A stretch of 35,866 nucleotides of DNA, from positions 1-35,866 of the forward strand of contig JASHOE010000241.1 in NCBI GenBank assembly GCA_030041275.1. The letters are read 5' to 3'. Below are positions 13,831 to 21,732 of the stretch, one piece after another. Within the stretch, counting starts at the first letter, position 1. The number at the start of each line of letters is the position of its first letter. This DNA comes from Streptosporangiaceae bacterium. Its GTDB lineage: Bacteria; Actinomycetota; Actinomycetes; Streptosporangiales; Streptosporangiaceae. The notes beneath the pieces were generated by a model. That model ran no database searches and was not told where the DNA came from. It saw only the letters and a program-made list of their open reading frames with translations. The translations under genes were made by a program, and so were the position numbers.

Positions 13831-14760
13831 TCACTCCTTGGTGGCGCCTTCGCCGGTACGGACGATGTACCGCTGAAAGGTGAAGAAGATGATCGCGACT
13901 GGCAGCGTCATCAGCAGTGCGGCTGCCATCTTGAGCGGATACTCCGTGGCGGCCGCACCTAGCTGGCCGCTCACCAGGCGGGCCACTCCGGTGGTGAGTG
14001 TGTCGAGGGAGGGGCTGTTCTCGGCGACCAGGACGTCGGGGAAGTCGTTCCAGGAGCCCTGGAACGACAAGATGGCGAGCGTCATGAGCGCTGGCCTCGC
14101 CATCGGCAGCATGATGGACCAGTAGATCCGGATGACCCCGGCGCCGTCGATCCTGGCCGCTTCTTCCAGGCTCTCGGGGATCGACTCGAAGAATTGCTTC
14201 ATGATGAACACGCCGGCCGCGTCGGTGATGAGGGGGATGATCACGCCGGGGTACGTGTTGTAGATGCCGAGCTGAAGCAAGACCAGGAACCTCGGAATCA
14301 GCAGGACGATGCCGGGGACGCCGAGCATGGCGACGAATGCGGCGAACAGTGCGCGGCGGCCGCGGAATCGGATCCGGGCTAGTGCGTAGCCCGCCATGGA
14401 GTCGAAAGTCAGTCGGCCGATAGTGACAGACACGGCCAGGTAGACCGAGTTCTCGAACCAGTGCGGGAAGCCCTGATCACTCAGTTCGGTGAACGCCGCG
14501 ACAACCCAGTTGTGCGGGATCGGGTTGGCCGAGTGGGACACCGCGTCCGGATTGGTCTTGAATGCGGTGCCGAGTTCGATGAGGAACGGGTAGATGTACA
14601 GCACCGCGATGGTGACGAGGACAAGGTAGGTCAGCGCCCGCAGCCATGGGCTGCGCCGCCGCCACCAGGTCATCCCGGAGTTAGGGACGGCGCGGCGCTG
14701 CCATGCGAGTGACCTCCGGCGCGTAGGGGCTATTCCGGCCTCGGGCTTACTGTCGAGCAT
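13831..14760 (-). CDS. Carbohydrate ABC transporter permease, MalG type
   Basis: The 309-residue inner-membrane permease has six predicted helices, beginning LRALTYLVLVTIAVLYIYPF. The EAA loop that docks the ATPase is SLEEAARIDGAGVIRIYWSI (about 200-220), followed by LPMARPALMTLAIL. It ends IIFFTFQRYIVRTGEGATKE, typical of MalG-like CUT1 permeases. I choose ATG 14760, preceded by AAGGGGG about 10 nt upstream. A GTG at 14802 overlaps the stop of the upstream permease (GTGA) and would add 14 residues. It is the last gene of the binding protein-permease-permease set. No ATPase gene follows, so a shared MsiK-like ATPase elsewhere is expected. Confidence 0.93.
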   Translation of the reverse strand: MLDSKPEAGIAPTRRRSLAWQRRAVPNSGMTWWRRRSPWLRALTYLVLVTIAVLYIYPFLIELGTAFKTNPDAVSHSANPIPHNWVVAAFTELSDQGFPHWFENSVYLAVSVTIGRLTFDSMAGYALARIRFRGRRALFAAFVAMLGVPGIVLLIPRFLVLLQLGIYNTYPGVIIPLITDAAGVFIMKQFFESIPESLEEAARIDGAGVIRIYWSIMLPMARPALMTLAILSFQGSWNDFPDVLVAENSPSLDTLTTGVARLVSGQLGAAATEYPLKMAAALLMTLPVAIIFFTFQRYIVRTGEGATKE

Positions 14761-14798
14761 CGCCGTCGGTCCCCCTTCCTCGCCTCCCGCCGCGGCGC

Positions 14799-15914
14799 TC
14801 ACCGGACCGCCGCCTTGCGCAATTCCCGGCGCGTCCTGCGGTCGTTGGCGGACTCCCGGCTCCATAGCCACCAGCGCTGAAGCAGCACCACCGCGATGAT
14901 GAGCCCGAATAGCAGGAAGGCGATCGCAGCGCCCTGTCCCCACTCCTGGTCACTGAACGAGGTCTCGTAGGAAAGGAAGGCCGGCGTCAGCGTCGTGCCG
15001 GCTGGCATCCCCGCGGTAATGATCCAGACCGATTCGAATACCTGCCAGGTGCCGATCAGTCCGAGGGTCAGGACGAGAAACATGGTCGGCCGGACGAGTG
15101 GCACCGTGATCTTCCAGAACTGCCGCCACGCCGAGGCGCCGTCGATCTGGGCGGCTTCCTCGACCTCCGCGGAGATGTTGTACAGCGCTGGCAGGAAGAT
15201 GAGCATGAACGTGCCGGACGTGGTCCAGATGGCCAGGATGATCAAGGCGGACATTGCCACGCTGGGCCCGGCGAGCCAACTCCACCAGGAGTTACCGAGC
15301 AGCCCGTGGTTCACGAGCACGGCAGGCCCGTTATGCACGCCGAAGGCGGCGAGCAGGTCCTGGATGAGGCCGCTGGGATCGGTAAACCAGTTGGGCCCGT
15401 GCACACCAATGAAGCCGAGGACAGCGTTGATGGTGCCGGTCCCGCTGAACAGGAACGAGAACATGACCGCGATGGCGACCGAGCTGGTGATCGATGGGAA
15501 ATAGTAGGCCGTCCGGAAGAAGCTCCGGGCGAACAGCCGTTTCCTGCTAACCACCACGGCGAGGAACAGGGCCAGGAACGTCTGGATGGGAACCACGAAC
15601 AGCACGTAGTAGAACGTGTTCCTGATGCTCTCGCCGAACTGCTGCTGAGACAGCCCGGGCTCGGTCAGCAGCGCCTTGTAGTTGGCGAATCCAATCCAGT
15701 GCACGCCGGCCTCAAGAGGGCTGCCGATGCCGCCATAGTTGCTGACACTGACCCAGGCGGCCAGCGCTATCGGAATCAGCAGGAACAGCACGACGAGCGC
15801 CACTGCGGGCAGGCAGAACAGCCAGCCCGCCAGGTGGTCACGCCAGCCTTCACCGGGACGGCGGCGCAGTCGCCTCGTGCTGGCATCGCGCTGCGCCTGC
15901 GGGATTACGAACAC
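14799..15914 (-). CDS. Carbohydrate ABC transporter permease, MalF type
   Basis: The 371-residue permease begins with a basic N-terminus and the helix LAGWLFCLPAVALVVLFLLI. It has about six more hydrophobic segments and the EAA loop EEAAQIDGASAWRQFWKITV followed by PLVRPTMFLVLTL. A periplasmic insert of about 60 residues (NAVLGFIGVHGPNWFTDPSG) lies between helices, as in MalF-like CUT1 subunits. GTG at 15914 is chosen because AGAGGA lies about 7 nt upstream. The longer frame to 15980 lacks support. It lies 144 nt downstream of the binding-protein gene, past a strong hairpin, and its stop overlaps a possible start of the second permease. It forms a heterodimer with that permease. Confidence 0.93.
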   Translation of the reverse strand: MFVIPQAQRDASTRRLRRRPGEGWRDHLAGWLFCLPAVALVVLFLLIPIALAAWVSVSNYGGIGSPLEAGVHWIGFANYKALLTEPGLSQQQFGESIRNTFYYVLFVVPIQTFLALFLAVVVSRKRLFARSFFRTAYYFPSITSSVAIAVMFSFLFSGTGTINAVLGFIGVHGPNWFTDPSGLIQDLLAAFGVHNGPAVLVNHGLLGNSWWSWLAGPSVAMSALIILAIWTTSGTFMLIFLPALYNISAEVEEAAQIDGASAWRQFWKITVPLVRPTMFLVLTLGLIGTWQVFESVWIITAGMPAGTTLTPAFLSYETSFSDQEWGQGAAIAFLLFGLIIAVVLLQRWWLWSRESANDRRTRRELRKAAVR

Positions 15915-16003
15915 TGGCGGTCCTCTCGGCGCGCTGTTGTGCCATAAGCGCCAGGGGGCTCGGCTGGGCCCGGCAGTCAATCCGGAACGCGCCGCCTGGC
16001 GGC

Positions 16004-16051
16004 GCCCTGCGGGTGCTTCCGCTCCGAGCTGGCGGGAAGCGCCCGCAGGGC
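16004..16051 (-). terminator. Intercistronic hairpin between binding-protein and permease genes
   Basis: GCCCTGCGGGTGCTTCC at 16004-16020 pairs with GGAAGCGCCCGCAGGGC at 16035-16051, 16 of 17 positions, with a 14-nt loop. It starts 8 nt after the binding-protein stop. In sugar ABC operons such structures often protect the upstream message or partly terminate, giving more binding protein than permease. Confidence 0.75.
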
Positions 16052-16058
16052 AGGCGCG

Positions 16059-17342
16059 TCAGGCCTTGTCTTGGTTGACCACGGCCTGCAGGTTCGTCTG
16101 TGCCGCGGACAGTATGCTGCTCGGGCTCTGGGTGGCGAGCTGAGCCAGCGCCGAGTCGAAGGCGTTGAGTGCGTTGGTGTCCCCGGCGATGTTGATGTCT
16201 GGGTGGGCGAAGGCGTTGGCGTCGAGTTCCGGCGCGTTCTGCGGGAACGCGGTCTTGAACCATCCGCTCAGGGTCTGCAGCGACGGCAGGACCCCGAACG
16301 CCTTGGTGAACTTCTGCTGCTGACCCATTGTGGTCAGGAACTTGACGAACTCGATCGTCCCACCGAGGTTGTCATTGATCTTCGGGATTCCCCAGCAGTT
16401 GGTGAACACGAGCGTGCCCTGGGTCCCGGTCGGGCCGGCCGGCAGCGGCAGCACGGTGTAGCCGACCTTCGGGTAGTCGAGCGACATCTCCCCTTCCATC
16501 CACGGGCCGCTGATGATCATCGCTGTCTTGTTCTCGCCGAGTGCCGGTATCTCGTCGGACTCGCTGAGCTGCGATGGGAAGGCCATGATGCCGGCCTTGA
16601 GCATGCCTTGCACAAAGGTCAGCGCGCGCACGTTGGCAGCGCTGTCAAGAACGACCTTGGTCCCCGAGGCGTTGAGGACGCTGCCGCCCGACTGATACAA
16701 GAACACGTCGAGCCGTGACTCGTTCGGGTCTGTGACGAGCCCGACCCGGCCGTCCATGGTGAGCTTCTTGGCATCCGCCGCCAGCTGGTTCCAGTTCTTC
16801 GGGTAGTCAGCCGAGGTGAGCCCCGCGGCCTTCCAGTCCGCGTTGTTGATGTACAGGGAGAGCGTGGAGCTGTCCTTGGGCGCGCAGTACAGTTTCCCGC
16901 CGAACGTAAACGCCGACTTGAGCGAGGGGTAGAAGTCACCGACATTCGACAGGCTCTGAGCGTAGGGATACAGGGCTCCCTTTGAGGCGTACTCCTGGAG
17001 CGAGGTGGGATCCAGGTAGAACAAGTTGGGTGGCCGGTTGCCGGCGAAGTCCTGGGCGAGCTGCTGCTGCAGGTTCGCCGACGGAACGACGTTGACGGGT
17101 ATCCCCGTCTGCTTCGTGAAGGCCTTGCCCGCCGCCTGGTCGGCCTTTGTCTCGGCGGGTCCGCTCGATCCGAACAGCAGGGTGATCGGCTTCTTGTTGG
17201 GCGTGAGCGCGCTCGACGACGAGCTCGGTGACGACCCGCAGGCAGCCACGACGGCGACTAAGGCCAGCGCGGCCGCGGGGATTGCAAGGCGACGAACAAG
17301 GCGACCTGTACGCCGGTCCTGTACCGGTCTGATGGTGAACAT
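16059..17342 (-). CDS. ABC transporter sugar-binding lipoprotein (family 1 solute-binding protein)
   Basis: The 427-residue extracellular protein starts with a basic N-region (RRTGRLVRRLA), a hydrophobic stretch AAALALVAVV and the lipobox VAAC with the lipidated Cys35, followed by a Ser-rich linker. The mature part has the MalE-like features ITLLFGSSGPAETKADQAAG, FTKQTGIPVNVVPSAN, GALYPYAQSLSNV and MIISGPWMEGEM. It captures a sugar at the membrane face and delivers it to the two permeases downstream. ATG 17342 is decided by GGAGGT 6 nt upstream. The gene lies between lacI and the permeases on the same strand. The sugar is unknown. The divergent debranching enzyme hints at maltodextrin, trehalose or other alpha-glucosides. 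Confidence 0.94.
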   Translation of the reverse strand: MFTIRPVQDRRTGRLVRRLAIPAAALALVAVVAACGSSPSSSSSALTPNKKPITLLFGSSGPAETKADQAAGKAFTKQTGIPVNVVPSANLQQQLAQDFAGNRPPNLFYLDPTSLQEYASKGALYPYAQSLSNVGDFYPSLKSAFTFGGKLYCAPKDSSTLSLYINNADWKAAGLTSADYPKNWNQLAADAKKLTMDGRVGLVTDPNESRLDVFLYQSGGSVLNASGTKVVLDSAANVRALTFVQGMLKAGIMAFPSQLSESDEIPALGENKTAMIISGPWMEGEMSLDYPKVGYTVLPLPAGPTGTQGTLVFTNCWGIPKINDNLGGTIEFVKFLTTMGQQQKFTKAFGVLPSLQTLSGWFKTAFPQNAPELDANAFAHPDINIAGDTNALNAFDSALAQLATQSPSSILSAAQTNLQAVVNQDKA

Positions 17343-17401
17343 GCTGCTACCTCCGTCGTTGGTGGTACGGTGCAGGCCTTCTCGCCGGGGTTCGGCGGAT
17401 A

Positions 17402-17434
17402 GCTGCGCGAGCACGTGAGGGGCGCTCGTGCAGC
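17402..17434 (-). terminator. Hairpin between lacI and the binding-protein gene
   Basis: GCTGCGCGAGC at 17402-17412 pairs with GCTCGTGCAGC at 17424-17434, 10 of 11 positions, with an 11-nt loop. It lies 23 nt after the lacI stop and 60 nt before the binding-protein start. It may be a partial terminator, allowing some read-through into the transport genes. Confidence 0.5.
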
Positions 17435-17457
17435 GGGTGCGGGTGCGGAGTGCCGGG

Positions 17458-18567
17458 TCATCCCGACGCCCGGACGATGAGCTTGGGTGCGAGCAGCACC
17501 TGAAGCGGCGCGGTCATGCTCGTACCGGTGGAGCGGTTGAGCGACTGCACGCAGTCGACGCACACAGCCGCGGCGGCGGAGAGGGGCTGTGCGACGCTGC
17601 TCAGTCCGATCATGGAAGCCATCGGCGAGTCGTCGAATCCGATGATGGCGACGTCGCGGCCGGGCCGTCCGCCGCGCGCGGTCACCTCAACCCACGCGCC
17701 GACCGCGAGGGTGTCACTGACGCACACGATGGCGGTAGGTGCTTTCGGCGAATCAAGGAGGCTGGCACAGGCCTGCCGGCCTTGCTCGAGCCCATCTTCG
17801 ATGCGGCGCGACAAGTCCCGAAGCGGCAACCCGGCGGTGCGGCACGCCTGCTCCCAGCCCGAGAGGCGGTCCTCGCCAACGCCAGAGCCGCCTGGCCAGC
17901 CGATAAACGCTATCCGCTGGTGACCGATCTCGATCAGGTGCTCGGTGGCATCGCGGACGCCGCCGGCACCATCGACGTCCACCCACGGGTGAGCGGCCTT
18001 GGTTCCCCACGGTCGGCCGAAGGTAACGAACCGGGTGCCCTTGTTGAGCAGCCACGGGATGCGCTGGTCACCGCGGTGCGTGCCGGTAAACACCAGAGCG
18101 TCGATGTCGTAGTCGGTGAGAAGTTCGTCGTAGGCCTTTATCTCGGACGCGTCGTCGGCTCCCGTGACCAGCAGAATCCGGTACCCGCGCCGCTGGGCCT
18201 CCACGGTGAGAGCGTGCAGGAAGCCCTCGATCAGCAGGTTTCTGGCGCCATCGGCATTCGGGATTCCGACGGCGATGAGGTTGGAGCGGCGGGTCCGCAG
18301 TGCCTGCGCCGTCTTCAGCGGCCGGTAGCCGGCCTCGGCGATCGCCCGTTCCACGCGCCGCCGCGTCTGCTCGCCAACCCGGTGCGGGGCGTTGATGACG
18401 TTGGAGACGGTCTGCCGGGAAACGGCAGCAGCGCTGGCCACACTCGCGATGGTCGGGCGGCGTAACCCGTCGGGCGCCCCGTCTGGCCGCTCATCAATCG
18501 ACTCTGCTTGCCCGGATGGCCCGGGCGGGCCGGTGTTCTCCAACCTTCGCGCCTTCTCCAACGACAT
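17458..18567 (-). CDS. LacI family transcriptional regulator
   Basis: The 369-residue product has the LacI helix-turn-helix TIASVASAAAVSRQTVSNVI at about residues 39-58, then the hinge RRRVERAIAEAGYRPLKTAQ and a periplasmic-binding-like effector domain (RSNLIAVGIP, DIDALVFTGTHRGDQ, RIAFIGWPGG, DVAIIGFDDSPMASMIGLSS). A 36-residue extension precedes the HTH, which is unusual because LacI proteins normally start with it. ATG 18567 has no ribosome-binding site and is preceded at once by the palindrome at 18571-18582, which could be an autoregulatory operator on a short or leaderless transcript. The gene precedes the sugar-binding protein and permease genes and is divergent from the debranching-type enzyme, so it most likely controls both units in response to a sugar. 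Confidence 0.93.
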   Translation of the reverse strand: MSLEKARRLENTGPPGPSGQAESIDERPDGAPDGLRRPTIASVASAAAVSRQTVSNVINAPHRVGEQTRRRVERAIAEAGYRPLKTAQALRTRRSNLIAVGIPNADGARNLLIEGFLHALTVEAQRRGYRILLVTGADDASEIKAYDELLTDYDIDALVFTGTHRGDQRIPWLLNKGTRFVTFGRPWGTKAAHPWVDVDGAGGVRDATEHLIEIGHQRIAFIGWPGGSGVGEDRLSGWEQACRTAGLPLRDLSRRIEDGLEQGRQACASLLDSPKAPTAIVCVSDTLAVGAWVEVTARGGRPGRDVAIIGFDDSPMASMIGLSSVAQPLSAAAAVCVDCVQSLNRSTGTSMTAPLQVLLAPKLIVRASG

Positions 18568-18570
18568 GTT

Positions 18571-18582
18571 TTGATCGATCAA
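18571..18582. promoter_or_regulatory. Candidate LacI operator at the lacI start
   Basis: TTGATCGATCAA is a perfect 12-bp palindrome with the central CG typical of LacI-family operators. It lies 3 nt before the lacI start codon, and its core TTGATCG is shared with the site at 18761-18778. Confidence 0.6.
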
Positions 18583-18760
18583 TCAGGCCAACAGGCTGAC
18601 TGATCACTTATCCCGCCGGGATGACCTGGGCCTTGCGTCAACTGACGCCACAGTCTTTCCGCTCTGGGCGGATTGTCCGCACCGTATCTGTGCTGCGGTT
18701 CCGACCAAGGATGTTGTGTAGCACTATGTGCCTCCTTGATCTACGAAGAGGAACCATCGC

Positions 18761-18778
18761 ACTTTGATCGTTCAAAGT
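18761..18778. promoter_or_regulatory. Candidate LacI operator before the debranching-enzyme gene
   Basis: ACTTTGATCGTTCAAAGT is an 18-bp palindrome with 16 matching positions and a central CG. It shares TTGATCGnTCAA with the site at 18571-18582. It lies about 50 nt before the ATG at 18830, in position to block transcription of the plus-strand gene. Confidence 0.65.
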
Positions 18779-18829
18779 GTTAACATGCACGCGTCGGTGA
18801 TGGTTTGTCAAGCTCTGGCCGGGGGGTTG

Positions 18830-20845
18830 ATGTCTGCACTCGATCAGCCCTGGCTGCACGAACTCGTCACCACACTGAGCGCGCCCACCGCGGTCTTGAG
18901 CGAGTCCAGCGGACAGATTCGGGCGCTCGGCGCTCAGGGGGTTCTGCACGCGGACGTCCGGGTGCTCTCCGCGGCGGTTCTCACTGTCGGCGGCGTCGAG
19001 CCTGGTCCGGTCAGAGGCGGGATCACGGGGGCCAGAACAGCCAGGTTTACCAGCGTTGCGCGGGAGCTTGGTGATGACTGGACCGTCGATCCGACGGTTC
19101 ACGTCGACCGCGAGCGCGTCGTGACCTCCGGCGGTGTCAGCGAGCGCATCCGGCTGATCTCGTTCTCGGACGCGCCGTTACGGACTGTGCTGTCGCTCAC
19201 GGTTGCCGCCGACCTCGCGGCCTTGCCGCAGATCAAGTCCGCTCGCCCCACCACACCGGCCCAGGTCCGTCCGATTGCCGGCGCTGACGCGACGCTGCGA
19301 TGGGAAAGCGACTCGCTGCGCGTCACGATCACGGCGGCCGACGCGAGCGTGTCGCTCTCAGCGGCCGGCACCGCGGCGATCCTGAGCTGGCCGGTGCATC
19401 TCGAGGCTCGCGGCGTGCGCGAGATTGGCTGGCGCCTCGCGGTGAATGACGCGACTGCCGCGGTCGCTCCTGCAGCATCGCCGCCATGGCGCGTCTCGGC
19501 CATAGCCGACGATACGCGGCTGCCGGCTCTGCTGGCCCAGGCGCTGGCGGACGCGGACGCGCTGAAGATGACGACGCCAGGCGCGCCAAGCGACATCTTC
19601 CTCGCCGCCGGCGCACCGTGGTTCTTCACCTTGTTCGGCCGGGACAGCCTGTGGGCGGCGCGCCTGATGCTGCCATTCGGCTGGCAGCTAGCGGCAGGCA
19701 CGCTGCGGACTCTGGCGGCGCTTCAAGGAACCCGCGATGACCCCAGTACCGCCGAGGCTCCCGGCAAGATTCCCCACGAGCTGCGCCGCGGCGGCCACAT
19801 CAGCTACGAGGCCATCGACACCACCCCGCTGTGGGTTTGCCTGCTGCACGACGCCTGGCGCTCCGGCATGCCCGCGGACCAGGTCGCTGGACTACTGCCG
19901 AATCTGCAGGCGGCGCTGGAATTCCTGCGCTGCCACGGCGATTCCGACGGAGATGGCCTCCTGGAGTACGTCGACGCCAGCGGCGGCCACGGGCTGTCGA
20001 ACCACGGCTGGAAGGATTCCGGTGACGCGATCCGGTTTGCCGACGGCAGCATCGCCGTTGCGCCCATCGCGCTGTGTGAGGTTCAGGGCTACGCGCACGA
20101 AGCCGCGCGGCTCGGCGCTGACCTGCTGGACCACTTCGGCGTGGCCGGCGCGGAGCTTTGGCGCGAGTGGGCGGCGGGGCTTGCGGCGGTGTTCCGCCGA
20201 TCGTTCTGGGTCAACGGATACCCAGCCCTCGCCCTCGACGGCAAGAAGCGACCCGTGGACTCCCTCACCAGCAACATCGGCCACCTGCTCGGTACCGGAC
20301 TACTCACGCCGGACGAGGAGGCCCTCGTCGCCGATCGACTTGGCGAGGACGACATGGACTCCGGGTTCGGGCTTCGCACGATGTCGGCACGAGACGGCGG
20401 CTATAACCCGCTGAGCTATCACTGCGGTTCGGTCTGGAGCCATGACACCGCGATCGTCGTCCGGGGCCTGTTCCGGACTGGCCATCCTAAGACGGCGGCC
20501 TCGCTGGCGGACGGACTTCTTTCGGCTGCAGCCGGATTTGGCTGGCGGTTGCCTGAGCTGTTCTCCGGTGCGGCTGGCCAGTGGCCGACGCCGTATCCAG
20601 CGGCATGCCGGCCGCAGGCATGGTCCGCTGCCGCCGTCGGGACGCTGGTTCAGGGGCTGCTCGGCCTTGAGGTGGACGTGCCAGCGGGCACTGTCGCCGT
20701 GCGTCCGCCGGGTGTCAGAATCGGCGGAGCCGGTCCCCGGCTGCACCTCGACGGCCTGGTAGCAGGGAGCGAGAGCTTCAGTGCCGGCATATCCGAGGCG
20801 GGCGACCCCTACGTTGGTGGGTGCAGCCTGAGGCAGGTTCCGTAG
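18830..20845 (+). CDS. Glycogen-debranching-type enzyme (amylo-alpha-1,6-glucosidase family)
   Basis: The 671-residue protein has the two-part layout of bacterial amylo-alpha-1,6-glucosidase-like enzymes. The N-terminal beta-sandwich (about 1-215) includes GVLHADVRVLSAAVLTVGG. The C-terminal (alpha/alpha)6 barrel begins near WFFTLFGRDSLWAARLMLPF (about 264-283). Family motifs follow: LQGTRDDPSTAEAPGKIPHE, then LEYVDASGGHGLSNHGWKDS and SYHCGSVWSHDTAIVVRG. The aromatic and acidic residues expected of the barrel are present. It probably hydrolyses alpha-glucosidic branch points or short oligosaccharides inside the cell, since no signal peptide is seen. ATG 18830 has GGGGGG 3 nt upstream; longer starts would run into the operator. 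It is divergent from lacI and probably co-regulated with the sugar importer. Confidence 0.9.
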   Translation: MSALDQPWLHELVTTLSAPTAVLSESSGQIRALGAQGVLHADVRVLSAAVLTVGGVEPGPVRGGITGARTARFTSVARELGDDWTVDPTVHVDRERVVTSGGVSERIRLISFSDAPLRTVLSLTVAADLAALPQIKSARPTTPAQVRPIAGADATLRWESDSLRVTITAADASVSLSAAGTAAILSWPVHLEARGVREIGWRLAVNDATAAVAPAASPPWRVSAIADDTRLPALLAQALADADALKMTTPGAPSDIFLAAGAPWFFTLFGRDSLWAARLMLPFGWQLAAGTLRTLAALQGTRDDPSTAEAPGKIPHELRRGGHISYEAIDTTPLWVCLLHDAWRSGMPADQVAGLLPNLQAALEFLRCHGDSDGDGLLEYVDASGGHGLSNHGWKDSGDAIRFADGSIAVAPIALCEVQGYAHEAARLGADLLDHFGVAGAELWREWAAGLAAVFRRSFWVNGYPALALDGKKRPVDSLTSNIGHLLGTGLLTPDEEALVADRLGEDDMDSGFGLRTMSARDGGYNPLSYHCGSVWSHDTAIVVRGLFRTGHPKTAASLADGLLSAAAGFGWRLPELFSGAAGQWPTPYPAACRPQAWSAAAVGTLVQGLLGLEVDVPAGTVAVRPPGVRIGGAGPRLHLDGLVAGSESFSAGISEAGDPYVGGCSLRQVP

Positions 20846-20889
20846 CGGGTCTCCTGCCCGACGCATTCGCTGCGGCACGGCGAGCGCTC

Positions 20890-20934
20890 AACGTGTTGAC
20901 TTCTCAGCGATAACTGCTGAGAAGTCAACACGTT
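20890..20934 (+). terminator. Perfect 19-bp hairpin after the debranching-enzyme gene
   Basis: AACGTGTTGACTTCTCAGC at 20890-20908 is exactly complementary to the inverted copy at 20916-20934, with a 7-nt loop. It begins 45 nt after the stop. The arms are less GC-rich than the surroundings and no T-run follows, so a terminator is likely but a protein-binding palindrome is possible. Confidence 0.75.
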
Positions 20935-21029
20935 CAGGAAGCTGGGGCCGAGGCAGCCGTCTGCACCGCCGGATCCCTTCGTCATCCTGAGGGAGGGAAC
21001 GGGCTCCCTGGTGGCTCACGCTCGCTCGA

Positions 21030-21042
21030 TAGCATGCCGACG
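21030..21042 (+). promoter_or_regulatory. Candidate -10 element for a leaderless GTG gene
   Basis: TAGCAT at 21030-21035 lies 6 nt before the GTG at 21042, and no Shine-Dalgarno sequence is present. The arrangement matches a transcription start on the first base of the gene. Confidence 0.45.
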
Positions 21043-21689
21043 TGGGGACGCGCTTCCACGGCTGGCCAGAGCAGGCGTACGCGGTGCTGCTGACGCTCGA
21101 CGGCGAGCCGACGCGGGAGACTCGGGAGCGGGTACGGCGTCAGCGCGAGGAATACGTGCGGCAGCCGATGATCGACCTGCTCAACGACCTCGCAGACATG
21201 AACTCCAGGTATGAGGACTTCTCCGTCTGGGGGTACGCAAGCACCTCCTTCTGGTGGCAGAACCAGTGCGCCGTCGTGCGGGTGGCCAGAAACATCTATG
21301 TCGGCTTACGGTTCAACGTTGACGGGCTGGCCATCCAGGCCACCTGGCGTTACGCCGACCCTGAGCAGGTGGCATTGTTTCGGGCGGCGACTGCCGCAGA
21401 CCAGAGCGGCGGCGTGCTTGCGGATATCGTCTCGTCTCTTGCCGCGGACGGTCATGAGATCCGCGGCGACGTCATGAAGCGCATTCCGCGCGGCTACTCC
21501 GCCGATCACCCGCGCGCCGACTTGCTCAGATACCGCTCGCTCATGGCCGCCTCCGAGTTGGAGCCCGACGCCGTGCGTGACGTCGAGCCGGTATACCGCG
21601 AGTGCGAGCGGCTGCGCCCGCTGCTTTCCTGGCTCGCCGAGTATCTGGTCGCGCCGCAGCCGACGGAGCTCACCGCGGGCTGCTGGTAA
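21042..21689 (+). CDS. DUF2461 family protein
   Basis: The 215-residue protein resembles the DUF2461 (TIGR02453) family of unknown function. It opens with the characteristic FHGWPEQAYAVLLTLDGEPT and a helix REEYVRQPMIDLLNDLADM, corresponding to the family's F-x-G-F...Y...V..P..L segment. The middle has YEDFSVWGYASTSFWWQN and a strand IYVGLRFNVDGLAIQATW. The C-terminal half is helical (ADLLRYRSLMAASELEPD). It is soluble, with no signal or membrane segment. GTG 21042 is chosen from the family-like start and the upstream TAGCAT at leaderless spacing. It is a single gene, convergent with the CMD-like gene, whose stop is 43 nt away. No function should be inferred from context. Confidence 0.75.
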   Translation: MGTRFHGWPEQAYAVLLTLDGEPTRETRERVRRQREEYVRQPMIDLLNDLADMNSRYEDFSVWGYASTSFWWQNQCAVVRVARNIYVGLRFNVDGLAIQATWRYADPEQVALFRAATAADQSGGVLADIVSSLAADGHEIRGDVMKRIPRGYSADHPRADLLRYRSLMAASELEPDAVRDVEPVYRECERLRPLLSWLAEYLVAPQPTELTAGCW

Positions 21690-21732
21690 TCGCGCCGAGT
21701 TCGCCGGCGCGCTGGTCAGGGAGCTGCGGGAG

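Noticed and set aside
17428..18465. Plus-strand frame opposite lacI
   Set aside because: Antisense shadow of a gene with a clear LacI helix-turn-helix and effector domain.
18764..18829. Upstream start for the debranching-type enzyme (TTG 18764)
   Set aside because: It would put the start codon inside the candidate operator and add residues unlike the family. ATG 18830 has its own G-rich site.
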